A stretch of 64,000 bases of DNA, from assembly GCF_052118925.1 (NCBI RefSeq), contig NZ_JBQKGG010000012.1:11423-75422 (forward strand), read 5' to 3'. Below are positions 34,823 through 43,384 of this stretch, piece by piece. The stretch comes from Lientehia sp934351765 (GTDB lineage: Bacteria; Bacillota; Clostridia; Lachnospirales; Lachnospiraceae). The notes under the pieces are model-generated. The model had not been told where the DNA came from. It saw nothing but the letters and a program-made list of their open reading frames with translations, and searched no databases. Position numbers and translations under genes: made by a program. Each line of letters begins with the position of its first letter. The stretch's first letter is position 1.

Positions 34823-36319
34823 TTATTCTTTTGTCACTGCCGCTTCCAGAACCCGGACAGTTGTTTCCGTGATCTTATACGCCTCACTGATCCGTCCTCC
34901 GGTGATCCACAGCACATGATCCTCCTCCGCCAGAAGCGGGATCTGATCCCGCAGGACCGCCGGGATCTTTTCATTGACCATATACGCCTTCACGGTCTGT
35001 TTTCTTCCATCGGAAAACGCCTGGAACCAGTCCCCCGGCCGCCGCTTCCGAAACGAAAGTCTATTTTTAATTTTATCATAATCAAACCATTTCGTATACC
35101 TGTTTTCCGGAATTTTTTGTCCCGGCTGCCGCATGGATACCCGGCAGGTCAGCCGCCAGCCCTCCGCACAGACTGTCACGGGAGCACCGTCCGGCTCAGG
35201 AAGAAACCATTCCGATTTTTCCGGATCTGCCTGATCATCTGCCCCTTTGTTTTCCTGATGCTCTGTCTCTCTGCCGCCTGTTTCCGCATAGTTCACACCG
35301 TTCGCAGCCTCTGTTTTCCGTTTTCCCGATACAGTCCTTCCAATTACGATCTGTTCATATTCCCTTCTCGCGGTAAGTCCGCCGGGAAGCATGACCTGCC
35401 GTCCGGTCTGTTTTTCCAGAAGCCCCAGTACGCTGTCCGTATGGCGCATGGTCAGATCCTTTAAGCTCCCTGTCAGCCGGGAAACCGCCGCCCGGATCAC
35501 CAGTCCTGCCCGGACATGGCTCAGCCTTTCCAGTTCCTTTACAGGAAGAGACATCTGCTCTGCAGCATGCACTGCGCCGTGCTGCTCCAGCCAGGCCCTT
35601 GCCTGCTGCTGCTCCTCCTGCCCGATTTCTCCTAACAGCGCGGCTGCACGGACGATGTGCACCGCGGCCTCCCGGTTGATGATCTCCGCCTCCGGCATGA
35701 TCCGCTTTCTTATCCGGTTCCTGCTGTATTCCACCGACTCGTTGGTGCTGTCCCGGCAAAACGGGATCTGCCGTGCCGCCAGCCACTCCTCGATCTCCTC
35801 CCTGCTGCTGGAAAGCAGCGGACGGATCAGCATCCTCCCCGGCCCGAATCCGGTTTTTGCCTCCATGCCGGAAAGTCCCTTCAGTCCGCTCCCGCGCAGC
35901 AGATGGAACAGCACGGTCTCCGCATTATCATTCAGGTTATGAGCAACGGCCGTGATCCGGCTTCCGGTCTCCTCCATGACCTTCTGAAAGCTTTCCCGCC
36001 GCACCATGCGCCCGGCCTCCTCTTCGGTCAGATGCTGTTCTTTTGCGATCATCGGCACATCACAGGAAAATCCATGGAAGGGAATCTTTAAGGACTCACA
36101 GTACTTCCGTACAAAGGCCTCATCCCGGTCTGCCTCCGCTCCGCGGATCCCGTGATTCACATGGACCGCCTCCAGACGGATCTCCAGCTCTCCGGACAGC
36201 TCCGTGAGCAGCGTAAGCAGACAGATGGAATCCGCCCCGCCGGAAACTCCGACAACCACCGTTTCCCCCGCCTGTAAAAGCTGCTCCTGCGCAATAAACC
36301 TCCGTACCTTTGAAAGCAT
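34823..36319 (-). CDS. tilS: tRNA(Ile)-lysidine synthase
   Basis: A 498-aa N-type ATP pyrophosphatase that turns the wobble C of tRNA-Ile (CAU) into lysidine. The P-loop SGGADS (GVSGGADSICLL) is at about residue 25-35. A helical middle domain and a C-terminal TilS domain (FRKRRPGDWFQAF) follow. The start MLSKVRRFIAQEQLL at 36319 has AAAGGA upstream. It lies just after the spoIIE terminator and before hpt. Essential in most bacteria. Confidence 0.95.
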   Translation of the reverse strand: MLSKVRRFIAQEQLLQAGETVVVGVSGGADSICLLTLLTELSGELEIRLEAVHVNHGIRGAEADRDEAFVRKYCESLKIPFHGFSCDVPMIAKEQHLTEEEAGRMVRRESFQKVMEETGSRITAVAHNLNDNAETVLFHLLRGSGLKGLSGMEAKTGFGPGRMLIRPLLSSSREEIEEWLAARQIPFCRDSTNESVEYSRNRIRKRIMPEAEIINREAAVHIVRAAALLGEIGQEEQQQARAWLEQHGAVHAAEQMSLPVKELERLSHVRAGLVIRAAVSRLTGSLKDLTMRHTDSVLGLLEKQTGRQVMLPGGLTARREYEQIVIGRTVSGKRKTEAANGVNYAETGGRETEHQENKGADDQADPEKSEWFLPEPDGAPVTVCAEGWRLTCRVSMRQPGQKIPENRYTKWFDYDKIKNRLSFRKRRPGDWFQAFSDGRKQTVKAYMVNEKIPAVLRDQIPLLAEEDHVLWITGGRISEAYKITETTVRVLEAAVTKE

Positions 36320-36347
36320 GGCTGTGTTCCTTTCTGTGTATATAAAA

Positions 36348-36372
36348 GCCCCGGATCCGCAATCTCCGGGGC
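36348..36372 (-). terminator. spoIIE terminator
   Basis: Stem GCCCCGGA / TCCGGGGC with a 9-base loop and TTTT on the minus strand, about 100 bases after spoIIE and 29 bases before tilS. No promoter fits in the remaining space, so some read-through into tilS is likely. Confidence 0.85.
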
Positions 36373-36469
36373 CTTTCCTGTTCTGCATGAACGATGCTTA
36401 TCCTTCTTCTGCTATCATAGCATACGCAGCTTTTTAATGCAAGCTGCCACGATCATTTGATACCGGCCT

Positions 36470-38146
36470 TCACGCCCTCCAGATCCCCACTGCCAGCACA
36501 GTCATATCATCCCGGCACAGTCCGTCGGATTCCTTCGCCAGGCGCAGGATCTCATCTGCCGTATCCTGAAGATTTTCCCCGGATGTGCATGCCAGGATCT
36601 CCCTCATGGTCTCTTCCTTGTCTTCGCCCCGCAGGGCGTCCAGTACACCGTCAGTAACCATAATGATCTTATCGCCGTCGGAAAGGGAAATTTCCACGCT
36701 TTCCGGAGCCGCCTCCTTCAATACTCCAGCCGGCAGGGCTGCCGCCCGGATCGTGTCGATATGGCGTCCCTTTTTAATGAAGGTCGTCACGCCGCCAGCC
36801 TTCACAAACTCGCAGACTCCCGTGTAAAGATCCGCCACTGCCAGATCTACGGTAATGGGACGCTGTTCCCGCTCCTTTAAAAGCAGGACTGCATTCATGA
36901 GACGCAGCGCCTGTTCCAGGCCGAAGCCGCCGGACATGAGACGCTCCGCCAGCTCCATAACCACCTCACTGTCCCGAAAGGCCGCTCTGCCGGAGCCCAT
37001 GCCGTCCGCCACACCGAACAGAAGCTGGCTGTCGGGAAGCTTGCAGAAGGTAAAATTATCCCCGGAAACAGCGGCGCCCTCTCTGGATGCCCGGGCGATC
37101 CCATGGAGCATCATATAGGCCGGTGCCTTGATCAGATGGATCGTACAGGTTTCCCTGGCAATGATCCGCCGGCTCTCCAGCGACGGCAGAAACGGCTCTC
37201 CGGTGATCCTGCTTACCATCTCCGCCAGCTCCCGCACCGTCATGCAGCGGTTTCCCATGGCACGTACCGTAAGGTATGCTTCCCTCCTGCCGTTTTCCTG
37301 CTCCAGGATCAGGATCCGTTCCGCCCGCACCCGCCTCATGCGCAGCTCCCGTCGGATCCGGTCACGAAATTCCGGCGACAGATCCTTTACCGAATCCAGC
37401 TCTCCGGAGAGCTGGCCCAAAATCCGTTCCACCTCCAGAAATCCCTCTGCCACAGCCTCCCGGCATTCCTCATACCGCCCGCGCCAGACTGTTTCTGTCC
37501 GTTCCCGTTCTTTTTCGTTTTCCTTCTTCTGTCCCGGCAGAACCGGAATTCCCTCTTCCACCACGCACTCATCTTCCGCCGCCGTGATCCCGGCACTGCT
37601 ACACTGGCACAGCGTTTTTGCCAGCCGTTCCATCGCCTCCGACACGGCCCGCACCCGTCCTGCCGCCATCCGCTCCTTTCCCGGAAAATCAAAGAAAATA
37701 GGCTGGACCGGTTCCTTCCGGACCGGTTCCCGGTGGCAGAGACTTCCCGGTGTCATAAGAAACACGGCTGCCGCCGTCAAAAGGCAGATGCCTTCCCGTC
37801 CAACAGCCTCCGGCAGATACAGCATTCCGACGGCTGCCGCCCCCGCCAGATACCCCAGCGTACTGGCTCCCTTTCCAAGGCTTCGAAACAATCCCGAAAG
37901 AACGCCGGTGAGGCAGAACACTCCCATAAAAGAAATATCACCCAGCCAGATGGTTTCCATGATCCCGCAGCAGGTCCCGGCCACCGCACCGACACCTGCC
38001 CCAAACCGATACCCGGTATATAAAATGCTGAAATAAAAGCCTGTCCGCACAAGAGCCGCCGCCGTCCCGCCCTTTTCCAGCACTGCCGTCAAAAACAGTC
38101 CGAGCGCAATGGCCATCCCCGCCCGGAGCCATGTCTCTCTCTTCAT
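36470..38146 (-). CDS. spoIIE: SpoIIE-like sporulation PP2C phosphatase (short form)
   Basis: A 558-aa protein. The N-terminus has about four or five membrane helices (first about 8-25), a helical linker (about 150-340) and a PP2C phosphatase domain at the C-terminus (VADGMGSGRAA, VTDGVLDAL, RDDMTVLAVGIWRA with metal-binding Asp). In B. subtilis SpoIIE dephosphorylates SpoIIAA to activate sigma-F in the forespore and has ten helices and 827 residues, so this copy is much shorter at the membrane end. Its place before tilS-hpt-ftsH supports spoIIE. The ATG at 38146 is preferred (GGAGG seven bases upstream). Confidence 0.85.
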   Translation of the reverse strand: MKRETWLRAGMAIALGLFLTAVLEKGGTAAALVRTGFYFSILYTGYRFGAGVGAVAGTCCGIMETIWLGDISFMGVFCLTGVLSGLFRSLGKGASTLGYLAGAAAVGMLYLPEAVGREGICLLTAAAVFLMTPGSLCHREPVRKEPVQPIFFDFPGKERMAAGRVRAVSEAMERLAKTLCQCSSAGITAAEDECVVEEGIPVLPGQKKENEKERERTETVWRGRYEECREAVAEGFLEVERILGQLSGELDSVKDLSPEFRDRIRRELRMRRVRAERILILEQENGRREAYLTVRAMGNRCMTVRELAEMVSRITGEPFLPSLESRRIIARETCTIHLIKAPAYMMLHGIARASREGAAVSGDNFTFCKLPDSQLLFGVADGMGSGRAAFRDSEVVMELAERLMSGGFGLEQALRLMNAVLLLKEREQRPITVDLAVADLYTGVCEFVKAGGVTTFIKKGRHIDTIRAAALPAGVLKEAAPESVEISLSDGDKIIMVTDGVLDALRGEDKEETMREILACTSGENLQDTADEILRLAKESDGLCRDDMTVLAVGIWRA

Positions 38147-38300
38147 TCCCATACCTCCCTGAGAGACTATTATAGCCGGTTGAAAACGGAAAGGCTGTCG
38201 AACGGTGGCGGCGGGACAGGAGAAATTTTCGCGTTTTTTCGCACTGCAGGGGCGCCGATCGAGAAACATACAAGCTCGCCTCCACCCGCACGGCGCTCTG

Positions 38301-38879
38301 CTACAGTTTCATAAATCCGGACATCATGCACCCGCCGGCGGCTCCTGCTTCCATGACCTCAGGAAGCCGCTCCGGAGTGATGCCGCCGATGGCGTAGACC
38401 GGCACGGGGCAGACCCGGCAGATTTCGCGGACGAAGCCGGTTCCGCTCCCTTTCAGGCCCTTTTTGCAGTCCGTCTCAAAAATGGTTCCGAGCACGATCT
38501 GAGATGCGCCGCATTCCACGGCAAACTGCATATCCTCCATGCTGTGGCAGGACACGCTGATCCGGTCAAACTCCTCCCGAAGCTGCCTGCGCTCCTCAGG
38601 CATCATGGCATCCAGCGCCGGAACGGAAAGATGAAGATTCCGGCAGTTCAGCTCTTTTGCAGACGGTATTCTGGAATGAAGGAAGCAAAGCACCTCCTCC
38701 TTCCGGCAAAGCGCCAGAACCTTCTTCGCCAGTGCCGTATATGCCGCGTCCGAAAGGTCCTTTTCCCGCAGGATCAGTCCATGGGGCTGCAGGCGGAGCA
38801 CCCGTTCAATCTGTTCAAGGAAATCTCCCTTTACCAGCGCCCGGTTTGTGATAACGATGGTATGCTCATAACTACACAT
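38301..38879 (-). CDS. thiE: Thiamine phosphate synthase (ThiE/TenI-like)
   Basis: A 192-aa TIM-barrel protein. ITNR, ILREKDLSD, GTIFETDCKKG and VYAIGGITPE match the ThiE/TenI superfamily. ThiE joins thiazole phosphate with HMP pyrophosphate; TenI aromatises the thiazole and looks very similar, so the enzyme type is likely but not certain. The ATG at 38879 overlaps the thiH stop by eight bases and has no ribosome site, pointing to translational coupling. Last gene of the thi operon. Confidence 0.8.
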   Translation of the reverse strand: MCSYEHTIVITNRALVKGDFLEQIERVLRLQPHGLILREKDLSDAAYTALAKKVLALCRKEEVLCFLHSRIPSAKELNCRNLHLSVPALDAMMPEERRQLREEFDRISVSCHSMEDMQFAVECGASQIVLGTIFETDCKKGLKGSGTGFVREICRVCPVPVYAIGGITPERLPEVMEAGAAGGCMMSGFMKL

Positions 38880-40131
38880 AAATATAATCATTCAGAACCG
38901 GCTGAAGCCCGCCCTGCTCCATATCCTGATACATTTTCTCAAAGGAACGGCCGTCGTTGATCTCGAACTGCTCATCACCCACATCGGCGTCCTCCTTACC
39001 CTCGTATTTCTCCTCATGATCCCCGATCCCGGTGGAAACACCGGCCGAAACCTTTGTGGCACAGATCTTCGTAATGCCGTTTCGGAACGCTTCACTCTCC
39101 CGGCTGGAAACAGTGATCCCGGCAAAGGGCAGGAAAATCCGGTAAGCGCAAAGCACCTGGCACAGCTCCTTTTCACCCACATCGCGTGGATTGATCTTGT
39201 CGTTGTTGACGATGGGACGAAGTCTCGGACAACTCAAGGAAAGCTCCGCATGGGGATATTTCCGGTTCAGGTAATACACATGAAGGGCTGTCGCAAGCGC
39301 ATCCTTCCGGAAATCATCCAGTCCCAGAAGGGCAGAAAATCCGGCGCCGCGCATGCCGCCCATCAGTGCCCGCTCCTGGGCATCAAACCGATACGGCCAT
39401 ACCCGCTTATGCCCCATAAGATGAAGCGTTTCATACTTTTCCGTATTGTAGGTCTCCTGGAATACGGTCACATAATCCACACCGCATTCATGAAGATACC
39501 GGTATTCGTCCACATTGACCGGATAAATCTCGATTCCGATGTTCCGAAAATATTTGCGCGCGATCTTCACCGCCTCGCCGATGTATTTCACATCGGAATA
39601 AGCACGGCTCTCGCCGGTCAGGATCAGGATCTCCTCCATGCCGGTTTTTGCGATCACCTGCATTTCATGCTCCACCTCTTCCATGGTGAGCTTCTTGCGG
39701 CGGATTTTATTATAGCAGTTGAAGCCGCAGTATACGCAGTAATTCTGACAGTAATTGGCAATATAAAGAGGCGTGAAAATATAGACCGTATTACCGAAAT
39801 GATTCTTCGTGATCTTCTCCGCCTTTCTTGCCATCTGCTCCAGATACGGAGCCGCCGCCGGTGACAGAAGGGCCTTGAAATCCTCGATGGAACAGCTCTC
39901 CGCCGAAAGCGCCCGCTCCACATCAAGGGCTGTGTACGCATCATAATCATACGCCTTCATGGCCTCCAGCACCTTATCCTTAATATCTGACCTGATGACC
40001 TGCATTCCATCCATGTACTTCATGTGATCCGTCCGGAAGGTCGGATCCTGCTCCAGACGGTGCTTCCGCTCCAGTGCTGCCGGCGGCAGTTCATCACTGT
40101 CAATAAAATAAACCTGATTCTCCTCGTTCAT
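38872..40131 (-). CDS. thiH: 2-iminoacetate synthase
   Basis: A 419-aa radical-SAM enzyme that cleaves tyrosine to dehydroglycine for the thiazole ring of thiamine. The cluster cysteines are Cys128-x3-Cys132-x2-Cys135 (YCQNYCVYCGF). ESRAYSDVKYI and SRESEAFRNGI fit the family. Needs anaerobic conditions, unlike the oxygen-using ThiO route. The ATG at 40131 is preferred because AGGAG lies seven bases upstream. Follows thiG after a gap of about 96 bases. Confidence 0.95.
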   Translation of the reverse strand: MNEENQVYFIDSDELPPAALERKHRLEQDPTFRTDHMKYMDGMQVIRSDIKDKVLEAMKAYDYDAYTALDVERALSAESCSIEDFKALLSPAAAPYLEQMARKAEKITKNHFGNTVYIFTPLYIANYCQNYCVYCGFNCYNKIRRKKLTMEEVEHEMQVIAKTGMEEILILTGESRAYSDVKYIGEAVKIARKYFRNIGIEIYPVNVDEYRYLHECGVDYVTVFQETYNTEKYETLHLMGHKRVWPYRFDAQERALMGGMRGAGFSALLGLDDFRKDALATALHVYYLNRKYPHAELSLSCPRLRPIVNNDKINPRDVGEKELCQVLCAYRIFLPFAGITVSSRESEAFRNGITKICATKVSAGVSTGIGDHEEKYEGKEDADVGDEQFEINDGRSFEKMYQDMEQGGLQPVLNDYIYV

Positions 40132-40227
40132 GTTCATTCTCCTGTTTCTGTCTGTACCTTGATTTTTTCATTTGACGGGAACGATTCCGCGCCCGGTTCG
40201 GTTCCGTTTTGCTCCGGATCGTTACTC

Positions 40228-40992
40228 TTAATGTAAAAATCCGGTCAGTGGATCCGATGCGCTTCCGCCTCTTGCCAGCACCCGGCCCATTCCGGTCAGA
40301 TAAGCCTTCCGTCCTGCCTCGATCGCAAGTCTGAAGGCAGAAGCCATTTCGGGAACATTTCCCGCTGTGGCGATGGCCGTGTTTGCCATGATCGCGGCCG
40401 CACCCATTTCCATGGCTTCGCAGGCCTGGGACGGCTTGCCGATTCCGGCGTCCACAATGATGGGAAGATCGATCTCATCGATCAGTATCTGGATCATCGC
40501 CTTAGTTGCCAGTCCCTTGTTGCTTCCGATAGGTGCTGCCAGCGGCATGACCGCAGCCGCACCGGCGCTCTGGAGATCTCTTGCCACGTTGAGATCGGGA
40601 TTCATGTACGGCAGAACCACAAAGCCCTCCTTCGCCAGGATTTCCGTTGCCTTCACGGTCTCCTGATTATCCGGGAACAGATACTTGGCATCGCGCATGA
40701 TCTCCACCTTCACGAAATCCCCGCAGCCCATGGCGCGGCTGAGCCGTGCGATCCGGACTGCCTCCTCGGCATTGCGGGCGCCGGAGGTGTTGGGCAGCAG
40801 TGTAACGCCCTTGGGAATATAATCCAGGATATTTTCACTCTCCTGGGTATTGGCACGGCGCAGTGCCAGGGTGATGATCTCTGCCCCGCCCTGCTCCACG
40901 GCAGCCTTGATCAGATTCATATTGTATTTTCCGGAGCCTAAAATAAACCGGCTGTGAAACTCTTTTCCTCCAAGCATAAACTTATCTTCCAT
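40228..40992 (-). CDS. thiG: Thiazole synthase
   Basis: A 254-aa TIM barrel that builds the thiazole ring from DXP, dehydroglycine and ThiS thiocarboxylate. FILGSGKYNM, VTLLPNTSGARNAEEAV, DFVKVEIMRD (with the Schiff-base lysine region) and ASDPLTGFL identify the family. AAAGGAG lies upstream of the ATG. Confidence 0.96.
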   Translation of the reverse strand: MEDKFMLGGKEFHSRFILGSGKYNMNLIKAAVEQGGAEIITLALRRANTQESENILDYIPKGVTLLPNTSGARNAEEAVRIARLSRAMGCGDFVKVEIMRDAKYLFPDNQETVKATEILAKEGFVVLPYMNPDLNVARDLQSAGAAAVMPLAAPIGSNKGLATKAMIQILIDEIDLPIIVDAGIGKPSQACEAMEMGAAAIMANTAIATAGNVPEMASAFRLAIEAGRKAYLTGMGRVLARGGSASDPLTGFLH

Positions 40993-41021
40993 GATATCGT
41001 CTCCTTTTCTTTATCGTACTT

Positions 41022-41708
41022 TTATGCTTCCATCAGAAGCTGGATCACCTTATTAGCCTGATGGGCCGCACATGCTGCCACCCGCGGTGCCATAAGCCCT
41101 GTTCCGTTTCCCACATCCGTTTTCCGGTCGCCGCATACATACAGCCGCCTCATGACCTGTGCAGTCCGGATCTCGTTGACATCACCACAGCCTGCCATGC
41201 CATTTCCCGATACGACTGTGGTTTCCGGACACTGGGACAGAAGCTCCCGCACCAGCATAGCCTTCTGATCCGGCTTATCAAAAGCTTCACAGACAATGGC
41301 ATATGTCCCGAACAGCTCCTTCACGTTTTCCGGTGTCACACGGACGCAGACCGACTCATACTCAATATACGGGTTGATCTGGTTCAGGATCTCCGGAAGT
41401 GCCTCCGCCTTTGGCTTCCCAAGCTGGGGGATCAAGTACATCTGTCGGTTCAGATTTGTCACATCGACTGTATCAAAATCCACCAGAAGAAGCTTTCCGA
41501 TCCCGCTTCTGGCCAGCATGACCGCAATGTTGGAGCCGAGTCCGCCAAGACCGGCTACCGCCACACGGGCGCCCCGCAGCTTCTCCTGCATATCCCTGGG
41601 AAATCTGGCATCAAAGGCCTGATCCAGCTCCTCTCTGGAAATCCTCGCCCGCATAGTCTCGCGGATCGATGCCTGTGGCTGTGTCCCGTTCTCCTGTAAT
41701 ACTCCCAT
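41022..41708 (-). CDS. thiF: ThiS adenylyltransferase ThiF
   Basis: A 228-aa E1-like enzyme that adenylates the C-terminal Gly of ThiS. The nucleotide motif VAGLGGLGSNIA lies near residue 51, with VDFDTVDVTNLNRQ carrying the ATP-contact Asp and Arg. The zinc CxxC pairs of E. coli ThiF are not evident, as in other short clostridial ThiF proteins. GGAGG lies inside the end of thiS, four bases before the ATG region. Confidence 0.9.
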   Translation of the reverse strand: MGVLQENGTQPQASIRETMRARISREELDQAFDARFPRDMQEKLRGARVAVAGLGGLGSNIAVMLARSGIGKLLLVDFDTVDVTNLNRQMYLIPQLGKPKAEALPEILNQINPYIEYESVCVRVTPENVKELFGTYAIVCEAFDKPDQKAMLVRELLSQCPETTVVSGNGMAGCGDVNEIRTAQVMRRLYVCGDRKTDVGNGTGLMAPRVAACAAHQANKVIQLLMEA

Positions 41709-41711
41709 GCT

Positions 41712-41906
41712 TCAGCCTCCTCCCACAAACCGGAGGACTTCGATTGCATCATCGTCCTGTATCATAACCGCTCCCAGCTGATCCTGGGGCACGATCTCCA
41801 GATTCCGCTCCACCACGACCCGGCTGCTCTCATACCCGGCTTCCTCCAGGTATTCCAGCAGCGTCTTTCCTGCCGTCTGGACGGTCTCTCCGTTAATCAC
41901 TGCCAT
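41712..41906 (-). CDS. thiS: Sulfur carrier protein ThiS
   Basis: A 64-aa beta-grasp protein beginning MAVINGETV and ending RFVGGG. The C-terminal Gly-Gly is adenylated by ThiF and then carries the thiazole sulfur as thiocarboxylate. GGAG lies seven bases before the ATG. First gene of the thiSFGHE operon, behind a TPP riboswitch. Confidence 0.93.
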   Translation of the reverse strand: MAVINGETVQTAGKTLLEYLEEAGYESSRVVVERNLEIVPQDQLGAVMIQDDDAIEVLRFVGGG

Positions 41907-41945
41907 ACGTGTTCTCCTTCCTGCTGTTTTATCTGCTGTTTTAGC

Positions 41946-41970
41946 TTCACAGGAAGGTGCGTCCTGTGAA
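41946..41970 (-). other. Hairpin TTCACAGGA/TCCTGTGAA ahead of thiS
   Basis: Perfect 9-bp stem with a 7-base loop, 40 bases before thiS, directly after the second leader terminator. The same TTTCACAGGACG word occurs at 29409 and 48856 next to other terminators. Confidence 0.7.
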
Positions 41971-41974
41971 ACTG

Positions 41975-42004
41975 AAAAAACGTCCGCGGATATCCGCAGA
42001 CGTT
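41975..42004 (-). terminator. Second intrinsic terminator in the thi leader
   Basis: On the minus strand AACGTCTGCGG, loop ATAT, CCGCGGACGTT (11 bp with one G-T pair), then at least four further T. It sits between the TPP riboswitch and thiS, so it would block the operon unless controlled or read through. Confidence 0.85.
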
Positions 42005-42028
42005 TCCATATACTTCCATATTCCGCCG

Positions 42029-42121
42029 GGATATACCACAAGATCAGTATGCTCCGGCGCCTTTTTGTGTTGTGAAAAGTGGTGCCCCCAGTTCACAGAA
42101 AACAAGGTACCCTGTATATCC
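42029..42121 (-). ncRNA. Unassigned structured leader segment between TPP riboswitch and thiS
   Basis: On the minus strand GGATATAC (42121-42114) pairs perfectly with GTATATCC (42036-42029), closing a segment of 93 bases. Inside are further pairings (GTGAA / TTCAC) and G/C-rich patches (TGGGGGCACC, GGCGCCGG). A terminator follows 24 bases later. The layout, closed domain then terminator, is that of a riboswitch or attenuator, but I do not recognise its class. It may also be part of a dispersed repeat. Confidence 0.45.
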
Positions 42122-42155
42122 GGAAATTGATCGGAATTTCGAATTTCCATCATAC

Positions 42156-42188
42156 AAAAAGGACTGCATGCCAAAGCGCATACAGTCC
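42156..42188 (-). terminator. TPP riboswitch expression-platform terminator
   Basis: GGACTGTATGC / GCATGCAGTCC (with mismatches in the middle) and five T on the minus strand, about 15 bases after the aptamer. It would form when TPP is bound. Confidence 0.88.
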
Positions 42189-42202
42189 ATCAATGACTTG
42201 TA

Positions 42203-42287
42203 TTTCCCTACGTTGGCATTATCCAAATCAGGTTTCAGGTCAAGACTCTTTAAGTCTACTCTCAGCCCATCTCTCTGAGCTCCCCGT
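42203..42287 (-). ncRNA. TPP riboswitch (THI element)
   Basis: The minus strand carries the conserved aptamer: GGGGAGCTC, GGGCTGAGAG, GACCTGAAACCTGATTTGGA, TAATGCCAACGTAGGGAA. The CTGAGA and ACCTGA core and the closing GTAGGGAA match thi-box RNAs. It controls thiSFGHE by premature termination at 42156. Confidence 0.97.
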
Positions 42288-42298
42288 TTTCGTGTTTT

Positions 42299-42327
42299 AT
42301 TTTAACGCATTTTCAGAAGGATTGCAA
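42299..42327 (-). promoter_or_regulatory. Promoter for the thi riboswitch and operon
   Basis: TTGCAA, 17-base spacer, TAAAAT on the minus strand, directly after the divIC stop. The start site would fall only a few bases before the aptamer. Confidence 0.8.
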
Positions 42328-42330
42328 GCC

Positions 42331-42645
42331 CTATTCCTCACTGTTCGGCTTTAAATAGGTCTCTCCGGGCTTTACAAGTCCCAGCCTGCTTCTTGCCACA
42401 TCCTCCACATACTTCTTTGTCTGAATATAAATCTCTTCTTCCTCCAGAGATTCTGATTCCTTCTGGGCTTCTTCGATCTGCTTCTGAAGCGCCGCCGCCC
42501 GGTCCGAATATCCGCTGTCGGTTTTTTTCAGCTTATTCGTTGTCAGGATGAGGCTTCCGCAAAGGAGCGCTGTTACAAACAGGATTCCGAAGAGCACAGC
42601 CTTGCTCTGCTTTTTATATCGTCTTTTTCTGTTTCTTCCTGCCAT
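42331..42645 (-). CDS. divIC: Septum formation initiator (DivIC/FtsB family)
   Basis: A 104-aa bitopic membrane protein with a basic N-terminus, one helix (AVLFGILFVTALLCGSLIL, about 17-35) and a coiled coil (about 45-75), the plan of DivIC/FtsL/FtsB. These proteins stabilise the FtsQLB division complex. Its place after yabQ and the conserved sporulation cluster supports DivIC. Overlaps yabQ by 32 bases; AAAGGA lies upstream of the ATG. Confidence 0.9.
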   Translation of the reverse strand: MAGRNRKRRYKKQSKAVLFGILFVTALLCGSLILTTNKLKKTDSGYSDRAAALQKQIEEAQKESESLEEEEIYIQTKKYVEDVARSRLGLVKPGETYLKPNSEE

Positions 42646-43093
42646 TACGCGTCCTTTCGTTCCCGACCTTTCTGCCCCGGTCCATGATGTTGTTTCTCTC
42701 TGCCTTTATTTTAAGGGTTTTCCCTGCGTTTTTCAAGAGATGAAGCCCCTTTTTTACCGGAAATATCAGGATTCTCAGAATCCGCCCCAGCAGCCATCTG
42801 AAAAACCGGACGAAAAGCGGACTCAGCGTGATATGATACAGCCATGCACCTGCTCCGGCACCGGCCAGAATATACCACCGTACCGTTCCGTTATTGCCGG
42901 AAAATAAAAGCCAGAACAGGGAACACGCCGTAAAACACCAGTACACCAGATCCTCAAGCGAGCGTACTCCCTGCCTGTGACGGATCACACCCCGCAGGAT
43001 CCGAAGCACGTCATACAGGGCCGCCAGACCGATGCCCCAGAGCACCGACCGAAGCAGGAGGCTCCCCTCGTCTCTGATCATGCTGCTCACCAC
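42614..43093 (-). CDS. yabQ: Spore cortex biosynthesis protein YabQ
   Basis: A 159-aa membrane protein with helices at about 10-35, 47-63 and 70-90, then a basic C-terminus. It matches YabQ by sequence type and position after yabP. YabQ is needed for spore cortex in B. subtilis. The GTG at 43093 follows the yabP stop directly; an ATG at 43081 is the alternative. Its end overlaps divIC. Confidence 0.88.
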   Translation of the reverse strand: MVSSMIRDEGSLLLRSVLWGIGLAALYDVLRILRGVIRHRQGVRSLEDLVYWCFTACSLFWLLFSGNNGTVRWYILAGAGAGAWLYHITLSPLFVRFFRWLLGRILRILIFPVKKGLHLLKNAGKTLKIKAERNNIMDRGRKVGNERTRNGRKKQKKTI

Positions 43094-43384
43094 TTACCCG
43101 AACAGGCGGGAGAAGAACGACTCTCCCTGCCCTCTCCGCTCCCGGATCTGGGCATAGGAGAAGCTGTCCACCCGGCCGCCGATATCCACCTCGCCCTGCT
43201 CCACCGTCAGCCGGTTCACCTTCAGATCGTCACCCTTCACGGTCAGTGTTCCCTGGCTTGTCTCCAGAACGATCTCTTTTTCATCAAAGGAGACCACCTC
43301 CGTCACGCCGCTGATCATCGCCATAGCGCGCCGGTCCAGCATTACCTTGTGAGGCTTCATGGACTTCTGTTTCTGCTCTTCCAT
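43094..43384 (-). CDS. yabP: Sporulation protein YabP
   Basis: A 96-aa protein of the YabP/YqfC family: RRAMAMISGVTEVVSFDEKEIVLET, then GDDLKVNRLTVEQGEVDIGGRVDSFSY, a beta-rich fold used in spore-envelope assembly. The start MEEQKQKS is preferred (AGGGAG seven bases upstream). It is followed without a gap by yabQ. Expected to be under sigma-E or sigma-F control, which was not verified. Confidence 0.92.
   Translation of the reverse strand: MEEQKQKSMKPHKVMLDRRAMAMISGVTEVVSFDEKEIVLETSQGTLTVKGDDLKVNRLTVEQGEVDIGGRVDSFSYAQIRERRGQGESFFSRLFG

Noticed and set aside
41712..42041. Longer ThiS reading frame (109 aa)
   Set aside because: The extra part runs through the terminator hairpins; the ATG at 41906 has a good ribosome site and gives the normal ThiS length.
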